IMG/VR virus record: IMGVR_UViG_3300032093_000060
Location: 25,793 to 89,792 of that record
DNA from: a virus
Reading direction: 5' to 3' (one strand)
DNA: 64,000 bases
Shown: piece by piece, positions 1 through 10,787 of the stretch
Layout: each line of letters begins with the position of its first letter
How positions within the stretch are numbered: position 1 is the stretch's first letter
The notes under the pieces: generated by a model
What the model was told of the DNA's origin: nothing
Databases searched by the model: none
Seen by the model: only the letters and a program-made list of their open reading frames with translations
Program-made: the position numbers and the translations under genes

Positions 1-950
1 GTTGCATTCATTAAAGAGTAATAGTTATCTGTTAAGTTACTTAAGGGATTAAGAACTTTACCAACAGGAGATGTAATAGTTTTTTGAAATTTACTTATAC
101 CATTTGTAGCTTCCCATTCTTTTCTAACTGCATTTATGTCTTTTAAATCTTTTAGTTTTTGAGCATAAGTTCCAATTCCATCAAATGCTTTTCCTGCTTG
201 ATATTCTTTGAACAATAAATTTGCAGCTTTTGTTGTAACAGCTTTAGCACCAGTTAGAGCATTTATTCCAGCACCAACCCAGTTTTCCAAAAGAGCTGTT
301 GCCATTATACCAAATGTATAACTGGCATTTATAACAAGGTTGTTAAAGAAAGAACCAAGATTATCTTTAGAGGAATAGTTCTTTGCATTTATTCTAGCAT
401 AATCCCTTGCTAGTGCAGCATCCTCCCCAAAAAAATCACCCTCATTAAATATTTTACTCATACTAGCATAGGAACTTTTAAATCCATTCCATGCCATTGG
501 TAAAACTGCTTGAGTTATTGTTCTATATGTGTCACCTAAAAAATTTGTATTTCTGTTAAGCATAGTTTCATTATCCCTTAATGGGTGAAACTCTCTTTTT
601 CCATACTCTTGAAGATCAGCATATCTATCATAAAATGTTCCATTTGGGCCCGCATCATATGAATATACTTTTGACCACTCATTATTATCTTGAAACCCTT
701 GATTAAAACTTCTTAAGTACTCTCTCTTAGCAGCTACATCATCTTGATGGTTATAACTACCTGGATTTGGAGGTGGTACTTGAGAAGGTAATAATCCAGG
801 GGATTTACCAGTTACTCTTTTCTGAACTTGTATTGGATCAGGTAATGGATCTGTAATATTAAGACTTGAGACAATAGGTTTTACATCAGGCTTTTGATAA
901 AGACTATTTACACTATTTTCAAAACTGTTTTCAAAACTATTTTCCCCCAT
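1..950 (-). CDS. 5' part of a large virion/cargo-type protein, runs off the left edge
   Basis: The minus strand is open from an ATG at 950 to the window edge (about 316 codons), with no stop. The ATG lies inside the last codons of the preceding 1097-residue gene, whose stop is at 937, so the two genes overlap by 14 bases and are probably translationally coupled. The N-terminus carries short Glu-Asn-Ser repeats, followed by a proline-rich segment near residues 45-60. A hydrophobic, alanine/glycine-bearing stretch at about residues 195-225 could insert in a membrane. I see no enzyme motif in this part. It is the last visible member of a run of giant genes after the tail genes, the place where crAss-like phages keep ejected proteins and the virion RNA polymerase; the role is inferred from position only. 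Confidence 0.8.
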   Translation of the reverse strand, partial: MGENSFENSFENSVNSLYQKPDVKPIVSSLNITDPLPDPIQVQKRVTGKSPGLLPSQVPPPNPGSYNHQDDVAAKREYLRSFNQGFQDNNEWSKVYSYDAGPNGTFYDRYADLQEYGKREFHPLRDNETMLNRNTNFLGDTYRTITQAVLPMAWNGFKSSYASMSKIFNEGDFFGEDAALARDYARINAKNYSSKDNLGSFFNNLVINASYTFGIMATALLENWVGAGINALTGAKAVTTKAANLLFKEYQAGKAFDGIGTYAQKLKDLKDINAVRKEWEATNGISKFQKTITSPVGKVLNPLSNLTDNYYSLMNA

Positions 951-3900
951 ATTGTCTTCTTGTTTGATTTACAGAAATTTGATTTTGCATAGCAAAATTA
1001 TTAAAATAAGCATCTCTATGTGCTCTAAGATTAACTCCCATGTTTGATAAATTGTCTATATCTTTATCAAAGACAACCTTTCCTTTATTAGGATCATATG
1101 AAGCAAAAACTGATTCTACAACAATATTTCCTCCATTACCCATTTTATAATTAACTGAATAACCAGGAAGTCTAGGATCAGTATAAGTTACACCTTCACC
1201 ACCAGCTCTTTCAATGTTTATCATTTCACGTGACTTGAAAGAGTTTTTAAACATTGTAAGATTTGATAAATTATTTGCATCTGTAATAATTGTAATACCA
1301 TTTTTAAGTACATCATTATATACATCTTTATTCATTAATCCTACTCCTTTTTCATCTTGTTTAAATTTCTTTAAATATTCTTCTGGTAGTCTAAATTGAA
1401 TTGCAGCTTTACCCATATCTTGTCCAGCTATAGGAGATGTAACAACTTGAAATGATTTTAATACGTCATTTTTCTTATTCGTTCTTTGTTTTAAATCTGC
1501 CCATATTCCATTCCATATTTCATTATTTTCTTTAGGATCTTCAATACCTTTATCTTTACCCATTGGAAGAAAAGATTTATTTACACCCTCAAAAGAAATA
1601 TAAGTACTACCGTCATCTCTTCCAGTATCTAAGTTTCTAAGGGTTTTTGCAACTTCTAAGTAATGCTGATATGTAGGTGAAAAAACTCCTGGTTGAATAG
1701 TAATTCCAGCACCATTAGCAGTATATAAACCTGTCCCTTGTTTTTCAAATCCAAGAAACTGACCAACAGCACTATTTTTAAATTGGCCATATAAACCAAT
1801 TGATGATTCACCAACTGGATTATTTAATACAGCTAGTGGACTTTTTAGTCTACTATCCTCTACCATACTTTCATAGTCATCTTGCATTGCTTGATATTCT
1901 TCTGCAACATTTCTGTGATGTCCTGTCCAAGAATATGAAGCTCTATCAAGTTCAACATCATCACTATCTCCAAACAAACTATTATAACCCAATTCTAAAA
2001 GTCCAGTCCCTACATATGATCCAGCAGCTATAAGACCACCTGCTGCAGCACCAACGGGAATAGTTATTTCAGCAAATGGACCTCCAAGTACTCCAGTAGC
2101 AGCACCAGCTGTACCACCACCAAGAATTGCATTTACAAGACCACCCCATGACATACCATCCTGTGTACTCACTTCATCCGGATGTTCCATGGCTACTTTT
2201 GCTTTGAATTCTTCTTTTGAACGAGGATTATAATCTTCATCAAAAAGATACTCTGCATACTGAAAACCATCTGCTTTCATATTAGCAATTACTTCTTTAG
2301 CATGATTTTTTTTATCTTGCTTATATGCTTTTAAGTAACCACTATAGTCATTCAAATCATGACCTAAAGAAATCATTTTTGCTACTGTTCCACTGTTTCT
2401 AATGTTAGGATTATCTTTTTTCTTAGCAATTATGTTATTCATTCTTTGAGTAAGAGAAATAATTTGCTCTGGTTTTAAAGAACTAAAGTCTCCTTTTTTA
2501 AGTTGAGCTTGAATCTTTTTTCTTTCATCACCCTGTATTTTAGTATTTGCATCTTTAAGAGTTTTAGCAATGGTTGGATCCTGAACTAATATCTTTGAAA
2601 AAGCACCTTTACCTATACCTAACATTTCTTCAACAGGTTTAGCTTTCCCCTTTATACTGTTATCTCCAAATATATAATTCATATCTTCTTTACTTAGAAC
2701 TCCTTCTTTTTCAAATTCATCTAGTAAAGCTGTGATTGTTGTTGAAGCCGCAGCTGCATCTTTTTCAAACATCTTATTGACCGCACCTGCTAATTTTTTA
2801 GGATCTGTTTGACCAGTTACTGCCATCATATCGGCTACTGCTTGAACATCAGCAAGTTCTTCTTTTATTACTATTTCACCATTATCTTTTTTTGTATACA
2901 GTCCAGAATCTAATTTAGCTTTAGTTCCGATTTTGTCTAGTTCAAGAAGGTATTTATAATAAGCTACATCTTTTTGAGCATTTGCTCTTTGCGCTATTAA
3001 AGAAGAATCATATTGGAATTTTTGTCTTTGTACGGCAAATGGATTTGCATCATATGTTTTTTCATAGTTCATAAATGCAAAATCATTAGCTGCATTATCA
3101 AGATCTTCTTGTAGTAATGAACCAGCTTTTACTGCATCAACTCTACCTCTTAACTCTGTTAAGTCAGCTTTTGATAAATCACTACCCCCTTGACTATTTA
3201 GAGTTTTGTTCATATCACCATCTAACAGTTTCATGTCTTCTTCAGCTTTTTGTAGCAAAGTTCCAATTTGCTCATTAGCTTGTTTATATTTTTCTAATGA
3301 AGATGCAGTAGTTTCTATATCTGTACCATCTTCAATAGACTTCTCCATCTTCTCAATCATTTTATCATTTACATTTTTTTGATTAAGAAGGTAATCTCTA
3401 TTCTGAACAGTTTGATTTTTTAGTATTTTAAGATTTTCATTAATATAATCTCTCTCAGCAGCCATTGCATTTCCACCATATTTTGGTAAATCCTTGTCAG
3501 AGGCAATGGTATCTTTTCTTTTTATATATGCCAATGTTGAATAAAACTCTTTTACACGCGGATCATTCCCTAACTCAGCATAGAACACAGATTTTAATGG
3601 GGCTATTATTTGTTCTCCATTTTGTTCAGTAACAAGCCAATCTCCTTGAGGAGTTGTGGTCTTTACTTTATACTTCATTTTTTCAGCCATCTCTCTGGCC
3701 ATCTTTTCTACATTAACATATGGGGTATATTTTACATCACCGAATGAAGTAAGTTGCTCATATGGAGTATTTTTAAATTCTTCAATTCTATAATCTATGG
3801 CTCTTATTCCATCTCCCCAATACCCATTATATATATCTTCATCAGTAGAATATCTCTTGCCTTCTCCGAGTGACCTTTCAAAAGTTGCATTTTTTGTAAA

Positions 3901-4230
3901 GGCCATATCTTTCATAAGACTACTATCTTCATAGAAAGGTCTGAATAACTGAGTAGCTTGTTGAACATTCTGGTCTAATGATAAATCTAATCCAGTAATT
4001 CTTTTCAGATCAAAGTCCATTCTTTTAAAAGTATTATCTCTCTTCTTAATACTTTCACTATGTGTTAAAGGAGCATTTAAAAGTTGTCCATACATACTGT
4101 TAAGTCTGCTCCAGTTTTGATCATACTGAGTTTGCTTTAGCTGTAATACATTAGCTAAAAGATTTAAGTCTGGTTGAGATGCTTGGTAATCAGGTATATA
4201 ATCTGTAACTCCCTGTGGATATTGTGCCAT
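937..4230 (-). CDS. Large cargo/ejection-type virion protein (1097 aa)
   Basis: The N-terminal 130 residues (tyrosine/proline start, then a Gln-rich helix and a Leu-Asp-Leu-Ser segment) resemble, from memory, a conserved N-terminal region of giant virion proteins in crAss-like phages. The middle is charged and probably helical. About residues 693-750 form a long glycine/alanine-rich hydrophobic stretch, like the membrane-inserting segments of phage ejection (pilot) proteins. The protein ends in Gln-Tyr-Gly-Gly-Lys, one of many x-Gly-Gly motifs in this operon. It sits between the 867-residue gene and the gene leaving the window, with a 60-base AT-rich gap upstream at 4231-4290. No catalytic motif is visible. 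Family resemblance is fairly clear; ejection into the host is inference. Confidence 0.72.
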   Translation of the reverse strand: MAQYPQGVTDYIPDYQASQPDLNLLANVLQLKQTQYDQNWSRLNSMYGQLLNAPLTHSESIKKRDNTFKRMDFDLKRITGLDLSLDQNVQQATQLFRPFYEDSSLMKDMAFTKNATFERSLGEGKRYSTDEDIYNGYWGDGIRAIDYRIEEFKNTPYEQLTSFGDVKYTPYVNVEKMAREMAEKMKYKVKTTTPQGDWLVTEQNGEQIIAPLKSVFYAELGNDPRVKEFYSTLAYIKRKDTIASDKDLPKYGGNAMAAERDYINENLKILKNQTVQNRDYLLNQKNVNDKMIEKMEKSIEDGTDIETTASSLEKYKQANEQIGTLLQKAEEDMKLLDGDMNKTLNSQGGSDLSKADLTELRGRVDAVKAGSLLQEDLDNAANDFAFMNYEKTYDANPFAVQRQKFQYDSSLIAQRANAQKDVAYYKYLLELDKIGTKAKLDSGLYTKKDNGEIVIKEELADVQAVADMMAVTGQTDPKKLAGAVNKMFEKDAAAASTTITALLDEFEKEGVLSKEDMNYIFGDNSIKGKAKPVEEMLGIGKGAFSKILVQDPTIAKTLKDANTKIQGDERKKIQAQLKKGDFSSLKPEQIISLTQRMNNIIAKKKDNPNIRNSGTVAKMISLGHDLNDYSGYLKAYKQDKKNHAKEVIANMKADGFQYAEYLFDEDYNPRSKEEFKAKVAMEHPDEVSTQDGMSWGGLVNAILGGGTAGAATGVLGGPFAEITIPVGAAAGGLIAAGSYVGTGLLELGYNSLFGDSDDVELDRASYSWTGHHRNVAEEYQAMQDDYESMVEDSRLKSPLAVLNNPVGESSIGLYGQFKNSAVGQFLGFEKQGTGLYTANGAGITIQPGVFSPTYQHYLEVAKTLRNLDTGRDDGSTYISFEGVNKSFLPMGKDKGIEDPKENNEIWNGIWADLKQRTNKKNDVLKSFQVVTSPIAGQDMGKAAIQFRLPEEYLKKFKQDEKGVGLMNKDVYNDVLKNGITIITDANNLSNLTMFKNSFKSREMINIERAGGEGVTYTDPRLPGYSVNYKMGNGGNIVVESVFASYDPNKGKVVFDKDIDNLSNMGVNLRAHRDAYFNNFAMQNQISVNQTRRQYGGK

Positions 4231-4290
4231 AATATTTTTATATTATAAAACTATCAAAATTTTTTAAGTTTAATAAACTTAATAAGTTTA

Positions 4291-6894
4291 TCATAATAAA
4301 AATGGATATATATTACTAGCTAAAACATAGCCACCATTTGCCATTCTTTGTCCTCCATACATACCTTTATTTAATCTAGCTTCTTTATAAGCCATATCAA
4401 ATGCTTTGTCATAGTCACCAGTTTTTCCAGCATAGTATGTAATTCTATCTTCTAAAGATGAACCACCTGCACCAGTGAAAGGTTTTTCCATTCCTGTGTT
4501 ATAAACAAATTCATTTTCATAATCTCCTGCAAATTGTGGTGTTCTTGTATTTATCTGTTGTATTGCAGCCATTCTATCAATACCAGCAATATCAGCACCC
4601 ATTGTGTTATAGAGCCATTTATTTTCATTTGCAATCTCTCTTGCTCTATCATCTTTTTGCCCTGCCAATGCTGTATTCATAATGTTTGTATTGGCAAGCA
4701 TATTAGAATTATCTATTGTAGCTTTTTGTACATTGGTTTCTCTTTGTCTATCAACATTTCTAGACTGAACACCAGCTACAGCATCCATAGAAGCTCTAAG
4801 TCCTTTACCAAGTAGATCTTTCATCTGAGCTTGTTTAGCACCAGTAGCTCCAGCCATACCGGTCATTACTGCATTTTGTAATGCATTAACTGCAGCCTGA
4901 GCTGTATCAACTTTAGTTTGATATTCTTCATAAGCTCCTTCTACCTGTGCTCTTGGTGTAAGTACTACATTTGAACGAGGAACTTTTGTTTTCATTAATG
5001 CATTCCTAGCAATATCCAATCTTGATCTTTTACTTAAATGTGGTCTGTCCATACCACCACCTGATACTTCTCCTCTAGCCCCACCTTCACATACACACTC
5101 TTCTTCTTTTTCAATTGGAAATTCTTTTACTTCTCCAGTATTAGGGTCAACACATCTGCAATATAAATCATCTGGAGTATCAGGACAATCTGAACATTTT
5201 CCAGTAACTGGATCTTTAGTTCTTACAATAGGTTTACCAGTTGCATCAACCATTGCTTTACCTGTATTAGGATCTATACAAGGTTCACAATCTTGAGTAG
5301 GATCTTCATCATCCTTAAACACTGCCTCTTTTTTCTCAAATTTTTTATTTGCTGCTTCAATACAATTTTTATATCGTGGATTAGCAGAAAGTTTAGCTAC
5401 ACCTGCTTCAAGAGCTTCTTCATAACCCTCATCACCTGGTCTTTTACCTTTTAAATAAGCCGGAAAAACTTCTAGTACTGCTTGTTTTACGTCACCAGAT
5501 TGTTGTATTTTTTTACAGACACCTTGAGCCACACTCTCTTCTGTTCCACCACCGCTACCAGTATAATATTTTACTGCTTGTCCTTTACCTCTTGTTGTTC
5601 TATACCAACCTTGCGCATTCTTACCAGTAGTTCCTACAGGAGTTCCTGATACCCAACCAGCATCAGTAGGTGCTGCTGTAGTTCTTGTTGCTGGAATATT
5701 ATTTACAGTAACAGTAGTTCCAGTACCTGTTCCATTACCATTACCTGTTCCATTACCATTACCTGTTCCATTACCATTACCTGTTCCATTACCATTACCT
5801 GTTCCATTACCATTACCTGTTCCATTACCATTAACTTGACTATTGTCAGTACCTGCAAACTTAGGAACACCTCCATAAGCCATTTGATCAGGATAATATG
5901 GAAAATCATATCCACCCATCTGCATACCATACATAGCATATGGCATACCACCATACTGCATCATACCTTCTTGTGGAGGCATCATACCTTGCTCAGGCAT
6001 CATATCAGGAGGAGGCATAGAACCTTGCATTTGTGCTGTATCAGTAGGTCTAGCTATAGCTTCTCCACTTGGCATTTGCTCAGGATATGCTGGAGCTTCT
6101 TGTGGTTGTTGAAGCATTTGTTGTTGAGCCATCATTGCTTGCTCAGGATTTGCTTGTTGCATTTCTTGAGCCATCATTGGATTTTGTTCTTGTGGCATTT
6201 GTTGACCACCCGGTGTTTGTCCTTGAGCTAATGCAGTTTCTAAAGCTTCTGCTTGTTCTTTTAGTTCAGGTATTAAATCCTCTTCATTAATTTGATTAGC
6301 TTCCATATAAGGTTTAGCCATAGCGGGAACACCTTGAGGAAATCCTTTCATAGATTCTTGTACAAGAGCAAGAGCACCCAACTTCATGATATAGTTCTTA
6401 ATCATAATAGTTGCAGTATTTCTTTCTAACTTACCACTATCTGGATCAAGAAGTATTGATTTGTATTTACTTATATCATAAGGTTTAGCTAATTCAGCTG
6501 GAGTATATCCTCCTTTCTTTGGTGTTTTATTAAACATTGCTAATACAGCAGGATCATTTATTCTTAATGATGCTGTATCACTAAAGATAAATGTATCATC
6601 CGGGAGGTTCAAAGGAGTTCCCCCTTCAAAATGTCTTTTACCTTTTATCTTTAAATGATCTGGAATTGTTTGACCTGTGATAGGACCAAAGGCTGTTTCT
6701 CCACGTTCTGCCTCTAGATTTGCTTCATCTCTTGAAACCTCATCCACTGTACTTTTTACTCCTTTGTAAGCTTTGCTATCCATAGCTTTATAATCAGCAC
6801 CTCCAAAGGCACCAGGTTGTAATGATAATGAACCATCAACCTGCTTACCATAAGCAGCTTTACCCAAAGGCATTTTTGTAATTTGAACTCTCAT
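4291..6894 (-). CDS. Large low-complexity virion protein of crAss-like type (867 aa)
   Basis: Residues about 80-200 form the ordered part, with a Gly-Gly-Thr-Pro-Leu-Asn-Leu-Pro motif and a Phe-Ile-Phe-Ser-Asp-Thr motif; I recall this block from giant proteins of crAss-like phages. Next come a Met/Gln/Pro-rich segment (about 220-335) with several Tyr-Gly-Gly or Met-Gly-Gly motifs, six Asn-Gly-Asn-Gly-Thr-Gly repeats (about 355-390), a cysteine-rich segment near 515-600 with several Cys-x-x-Cys-like pairs, and an alanine-rich helical C-terminal part. The tail carries Tyr-Gly-Gly and Asn-Gly-Gly again. The start at 6894 follows the stop of the 1275-residue gene by 7 bases. Probably a structural or ejected protein; the function is unknown. 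Confidence 0.72.
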   Translation of the reverse strand: MRVQITKMPLGKAAYGKQVDGSLSLQPGAFGGADYKAMDSKAYKGVKSTVDEVSRDEANLEAERGETAFGPITGQTIPDHLKIKGKRHFEGGTPLNLPDDTFIFSDTASLRINDPAVLAMFNKTPKKGGYTPAELAKPYDISKYKSILLDPDSGKLERNTATIMIKNYIMKLGALALVQESMKGFPQGVPAMAKPYMEANQINEEDLIPELKEQAEALETALAQGQTPGGQQMPQEQNPMMAQEMQQANPEQAMMAQQQMLQQPQEAPAYPEQMPSGEAIARPTDTAQMQGSMPPPDMMPEQGMMPPQEGMMQYGGMPYAMYGMQMGGYDFPYYPDQMAYGGVPKFAGTDNSQVNGNGTGNGNGTGNGNGTGNGNGTGNGNGTGNGNGTGTGTTVTVNNIPATRTTAAPTDAGWVSGTPVGTTGKNAQGWYRTTRGKGQAVKYYTGSGGGTEESVAQGVCKKIQQSGDVKQAVLEVFPAYLKGKRPGDEGYEEALEAGVAKLSANPRYKNCIEAANKKFEKKEAVFKDDEDPTQDCEPCIDPNTGKAMVDATGKPIVRTKDPVTGKCSDCPDTPDDLYCRCVDPNTGEVKEFPIEKEEECVCEGGARGEVSGGGMDRPHLSKRSRLDIARNALMKTKVPRSNVVLTPRAQVEGAYEEYQTKVDTAQAAVNALQNAVMTGMAGATGAKQAQMKDLLGKGLRASMDAVAGVQSRNVDRQRETNVQKATIDNSNMLANTNIMNTALAGQKDDRAREIANENKWLYNTMGADIAGIDRMAAIQQINTRTPQFAGDYENEFVYNTGMEKPFTGAGGSSLEDRITYYAGKTGDYDKAFDMAYKEARLNKGMYGGQRMANGGYVLASNIYPFLL
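5725..5832 (-). repeat. Six perfect 18-bp tandem repeats inside a gene
   Basis: The unit ACCTGTTCCATTACCATT (plus strand) occurs six times head to tail without a mismatch. It is in frame and encodes the linker repeat Asn-Gly-Asn-Gly-Thr-Gly in the 867-residue protein. Perfect identity of the copies suggests recent expansion by slippage, so copy number may vary between related genomes. Confidence 0.97.
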
Positions 6895-6901
6895 GTGTTA
6901 G

Positions 6902-9900
6902 TTATAAAAATTTTATTTGTCCACCAGCAGCTAATATTTTTCCTATCTCTTCTTGAGTAAGATCATATACTCCACCTTTTTTATATTTTAATTCACCACC
7001 TTCTTTAGTAAATGCATCAGTACCAACAACTCTATTAAAGCCAGTGCTTCCACGTCCTTGACCCTTAGAACCAATTCTTTGATCAAGACCACTATAACCT
7101 CCACGAGTAGGAGTATAAGTTATTACATCTCTATTATCTGATCCAGTAAGTTCATTTAAATAATTCTCATCATAGATATTCTCCATTGTTTGTCCAATAC
7201 CTTGAGCAGCATAACCAGCAGCTGCACCTAAATTAGCAACACCCGTGAGATTTAATGTTCTTGCTTTATTGATATCATACTCAGCTGTAAAGTCTTGTGG
7301 AGTATTTGAATCTACATAAGCTTCATTATAACAAGGATCTCCAGGTTTTGCATTCTTTACAGCTTCTTCTGTACAAGGACCTACACCACCTGTAGCAATA
7401 CTTGTATTGTTAGGATCAAAAGGACCTACACCACTAAACTGTCCACCTGGATCGAATGTTGGCATATAACCACCAAATTGTTTTTTCTCTTGCGTGTTAT
7501 AATATCCTTCAACTTCTGACGGAGATTTTTGACCTGGTATCATTTTACTTTGTCTATCATACCAATTATTATCATTATCCCTTACTGTTTTTACTTGACC
7601 TTGATTTTGATAATCTTCAGAAGCAGTATAACCAGCACCTAAGAATTGAGCATCTTCTTTAGAAACAGGATTTATTGCATTATAGAAATCCTGTGGATTT
7701 GTATAATTAGTAATACTTCCTTCCATAGGTACATACTCTTCTTCATTTCTTGCTGCTCTTCTATCCCATCTCTCTATTCTTCTATCCAATCTTGCGTCTC
7801 TTCTAGAATCTTTATCATTTGATCTAGTATCAGAATCTGACTTAGGTTCATTTAATGCATTTGCTTGCATTGGTTGTTCCTTGTATGGTTCATTAGAAAG
7901 GAAAGGAGCTCCTGTATATTGTTTGTTTGATCCATAACCATATGTGCTTGGATTATTTGGATCTATATAATTACCTTTAATAGTCATCTTATGACTAAAT
8001 GGTTTATCAACTCTCTCATAGTCATAATAGTATCCTGCTTGATTTGGTTGACCTTTACCAGATGAACCAAAATTTTCCATAATTGCACCTTTGCCATCAC
8101 TTATCTGAACTCCATTTCTCCAAACTGATCCATCTGCTCTTACTTCATCACCTACTTGAAATCCTCCAGAAGTATTTGGTTGACCTTGTCCTTGAGGTGC
8201 ACCTGTTCCGGTTCCTTGTCCTTGTGGTTGGAACATCTGACCTTGAGCATTCATAATAGGACCTCTTTGACTCATCCATTCAAAGTCATAGTTTCTTCCT
8301 GTTTGAGGATTTCTTTTAAAAATACCAAAGGTATCTCTGATTTCTTCAAGTAACCCTTTTGGTTGAACAGGATATTGATAACCACCACGATAACCACCAC
8401 CAGAAGGTCTTGTAGTTACATTAGGTTTATAGCCACCTTGGTTTTGACCTGTTGCATAGATTTTTGTATTATCATATGTAGCATTTGGATCTAAAGTACC
8501 CGATGATTTTAAATATTCAAAGGCAGCTTTATTCTGTTGCTCTGATAAATTTGGATTAAATCTTTGAAAAGCAGGACTTTGGTATTGTGGATTTGTGTTA
8601 CCTTTTACATCACCAGTAACTGTCCATCCATCAGCAGCTTTAACTAAACCTCCTCTTCTGTAATATGGATCTGTAGTATCTTTAGTACTAATATCATTAT
8701 TATCATAGTATACTATAGGAGATATATTCATTTCATTACCATTTCCTCCAGAAACAAACTTTTGTAGATTACCAAATTGATCTGGTTGAACTCCTGTAGC
8801 TGCTCCACCAAACTGTTGTTTTTTTAGTTTTGCAAATTGTTCTGGATAGTTAGTTCTAAAATATTCATCACCACCTATATTTTGGTATGACTCTCTATTT
8901 TTATCGTACTCATATTGTAACCAATCATCTGGACTATACCAGCCTTGAACTTCTGCATCCGCTTCCCAAACATCTGAACCAGGTTTTTGATATCCTTCTC
9001 CAAATACTTTATCAGGATGTTTAAGTCTAGCAGCTACTTCAGCATCTACTTGAGTTGGTTGCCAATTTTCATCTCCCATACTTAGTATAGGATATTCAGA
9101 TTGTGTTTGATAGTACTGACCCGTTTTAGGATCTTTAAAATAAAACATTCCTGACTGGTAATTTTCAGGATCTTGTAAAATATTAAAATCATATTGAGTA
9201 CCATAAGCTTTATTTTCAGGATCTAAAATATTTTCTCTAAATGATGGAACATATTCATCTGTACTTGTATCCGTTGTGACATTAACATCTGTACCTTGAG
9301 GGTTTGGATTTTCTAAATAATCCGCAATACCATTACCATTACTATCTGCATTAAAACCTTCATAACCAGGACCATAAGATCCTGTTGTTGGATTATTTTT
9401 TAATCCTGGTGAAGTTTTTCCAGGATCAGCAACAGCATTAACATTAGATGCTTTTCTTCTTACTATTTCTCCAGGGTATGTACTGTGTGTACTCCAAGAA
9501 GATCCATAACTAGAGCCATATGCTGCTGGCATATAACCATATCCCGGCATCACACCTCTTCCTCTTCCTGCCCCCATCATTCCTGATAACATAGCAGCAG
9601 GAATTCCTTTAGCTGACCATTCTCTTTTTCCTGACCACCATGGACCTTTTTTATATTGTACATCTATAAATGGACCTTGAGGAGCTTGACCACTTCCTTG
9701 TTGTCCTTGTGGTGCTTGTACTATCTGAGGTGAAATAAATTGCAAGTAATCTGGTAAACCAGAAACACCAGAATATCCAGCAGCCATATCTCCAAACATT
9801 CTGTTCCAATCCTTACCCATTTTACGTTGCTGTCTTCTTTCTTGTCTTTGCTCACGTCCTCTTCTAGCTTCAGGCATTTGTTCATAGCCTGCACCATGTA

Positions 9901-10729
9901 TTTGATTCATAGGTGTATTAAATATATTTGACACAGATCCTGTATATGCTTGTAAATGATGCATAGGATTTTCTACATCCTGTTGTTGCATCTCCATTCC
10001 ATCTTGAGCCATGGGCATAGATGGTAATGATTTTACTTCTTCTTGTAATTTTTTAGTGTGGTCATAAATTTCCTTTGCATAAAACTCATTCCCAAGATTT
10101 TTAATTCCTCTTTTAAAACTACCTATAAAATTTTCTCTACCATTTACAGGTGTATCTAATATTGATGGATTGGCATTTCTTTGCTCTTGCTCCATCCCCT
10201 CGGCAGCTTTCTTTAATCCATTCACAATATTTTTTACAAACTTCTTTTTATTCACGGCTCCTCCTTTTTTTTCAATTGATAAGGCTGCGTCATCTTCAGC
10301 AGCTAAATCATCTGACTCTTCATCAAAATCATCCCAGCCTGAGTCATCATCTGAAACCCACTGATCTGTTAAACTATAGAGTTTTTCTTTTTTAATTACT
10401 TCTTCTTCTGATTCTGAGTCAGGAATCATCTCTTCTGTTTCCTCTCTTTTTTCTTCAGCATCTTTTAATAGTTCTTTTACATCTTCTATTTCTGCTTCAG
10501 CCTCAACATAAGATAAACCAAATGTACTTTGTAAATGATCAATTACATCTTCTTCACTGTTTGTTAATGTAAATTGATCTAAGATTTCATTTTTAATTGC
10601 TTGGGAATCTTGTTGCATTCCTACCCTAGCTTTTTTAGTTCCTCCATAAAGGAATGCGGCAGTTTTATTAATAAACTTACCTTCACCACCATTTGGGTTT
10701 TTAGAAATCCGGACTTTAATTTTTTTCAT
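6902..10729 (-). CDS. Large Gly/Gln/Pro-rich virion protein with x-Gly-Gly motifs (1275 aa)
   Basis: The first 50 residues are basic and contain an early Tyr-Gly-Gly. Residues about 60-160 are strongly acidic and helical. The remainder is largely low-complexity (Gln, Gly, Pro, Tyr, Asn) with scattered Phe-Gly-Gly, Arg-Gly-Gly and Lys-Gly-Gly motifs. The C-terminus has a Lys-Lys-Gly-Gly followed by an Asp-Leu-Thr-x-Glu-Glu-Ile helix and a final Gly-Gly-x-Ile, a pattern also seen inside and at the end of the 2383-residue neighbour. There is no enzyme signature. The gene has a 58-base AT-rich gap upstream. Its position among giant tail/cargo genes suggests a virion component; nothing more specific can be supported. 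Confidence 0.7.
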   Translation of the reverse strand: MKKIKVRISKNPNGGEGKFINKTAAFLYGGTKKARVGMQQDSQAIKNEILDQFTLTNSEEDVIDHLQSTFGLSYVEAEAEIEDVKELLKDAEEKREETEEMIPDSESEEEVIKKEKLYSLTDQWVSDDDSGWDDFDEESDDLAAEDDAALSIEKKGGAVNKKKFVKNIVNGLKKAAEGMEQEQRNANPSILDTPVNGRENFIGSFKRGIKNLGNEFYAKEIYDHTKKLQEEVKSLPSMPMAQDGMEMQQQDVENPMHHLQAYTGSVSNIFNTPMNQIHGAGYEQMPEARRGREQRQERRQQRKMGKDWNRMFGDMAAGYSGVSGLPDYLQFISPQIVQAPQGQQGSGQAPQGPFIDVQYKKGPWWSGKREWSAKGIPAAMLSGMMGAGRGRGVMPGYGYMPAAYGSSYGSSWSTHSTYPGEIVRRKASNVNAVADPGKTSPGLKNNPTTGSYGPGYEGFNADSNGNGIADYLENPNPQGTDVNVTTDTSTDEYVPSFRENILDPENKAYGTQYDFNILQDPENYQSGMFYFKDPKTGQYYQTQSEYPILSMGDENWQPTQVDAEVAARLKHPDKVFGEGYQKPGSDVWEADAEVQGWYSPDDWLQYEYDKNRESYQNIGGDEYFRTNYPEQFAKLKKQQFGGAATGVQPDQFGNLQKFVSGGNGNEMNISPIVYYDNNDISTKDTTDPYYRRGGLVKAADGWTVTGDVKGNTNPQYQSPAFQRFNPNLSEQQNKAAFEYLKSSGTLDPNATYDNTKIYATGQNQGGYKPNVTTRPSGGGYRGGYQYPVQPKGLLEEIRDTFGIFKRNPQTGRNYDFEWMSQRGPIMNAQGQMFQPQGQGTGTGAPQGQGQPNTSGGFQVGDEVRADGSVWRNGVQISDGKGAIMENFGSSGKGQPNQAGYYYDYERVDKPFSHKMTIKGNYIDPNNPSTYGYGSNKQYTGAPFLSNEPYKEQPMQANALNEPKSDSDTRSNDKDSRRDARLDRRIERWDRRAARNEEEYVPMEGSITNYTNPQDFYNAINPVSKEDAQFLGAGYTASEDYQNQGQVKTVRDNDNNWYDRQSKMIPGQKSPSEVEGYYNTQEKKQFGGYMPTFDPGGQFSGVGPFDPNNTSIATGGVGPCTEEAVKNAKPGDPCYNEAYVDSNTPQDFTAEYDINKARTLNLTGVANLGAAAGYAAQGIGQTMENIYDENYLNELTGSDNRDVITYTPTRGGYSGLDQRIGSKGQGRGSTGFNRVVGTDAFTKEGGELKYKKGGVYDLTQEEIGKILAAGGQIKFL

Positions 10730-10787
10730 AATACTCCGCTATATATTAATATAATAAAATTTAGTTTAACAAATAAACATAATAAGT

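Noticed and set aside
5703-6231. Open frames on both strands across the tandem repeats
   Set aside because: They are by-products of an 18-base repeat that has no stops in several frames; only the 867-residue frame fits the operon.
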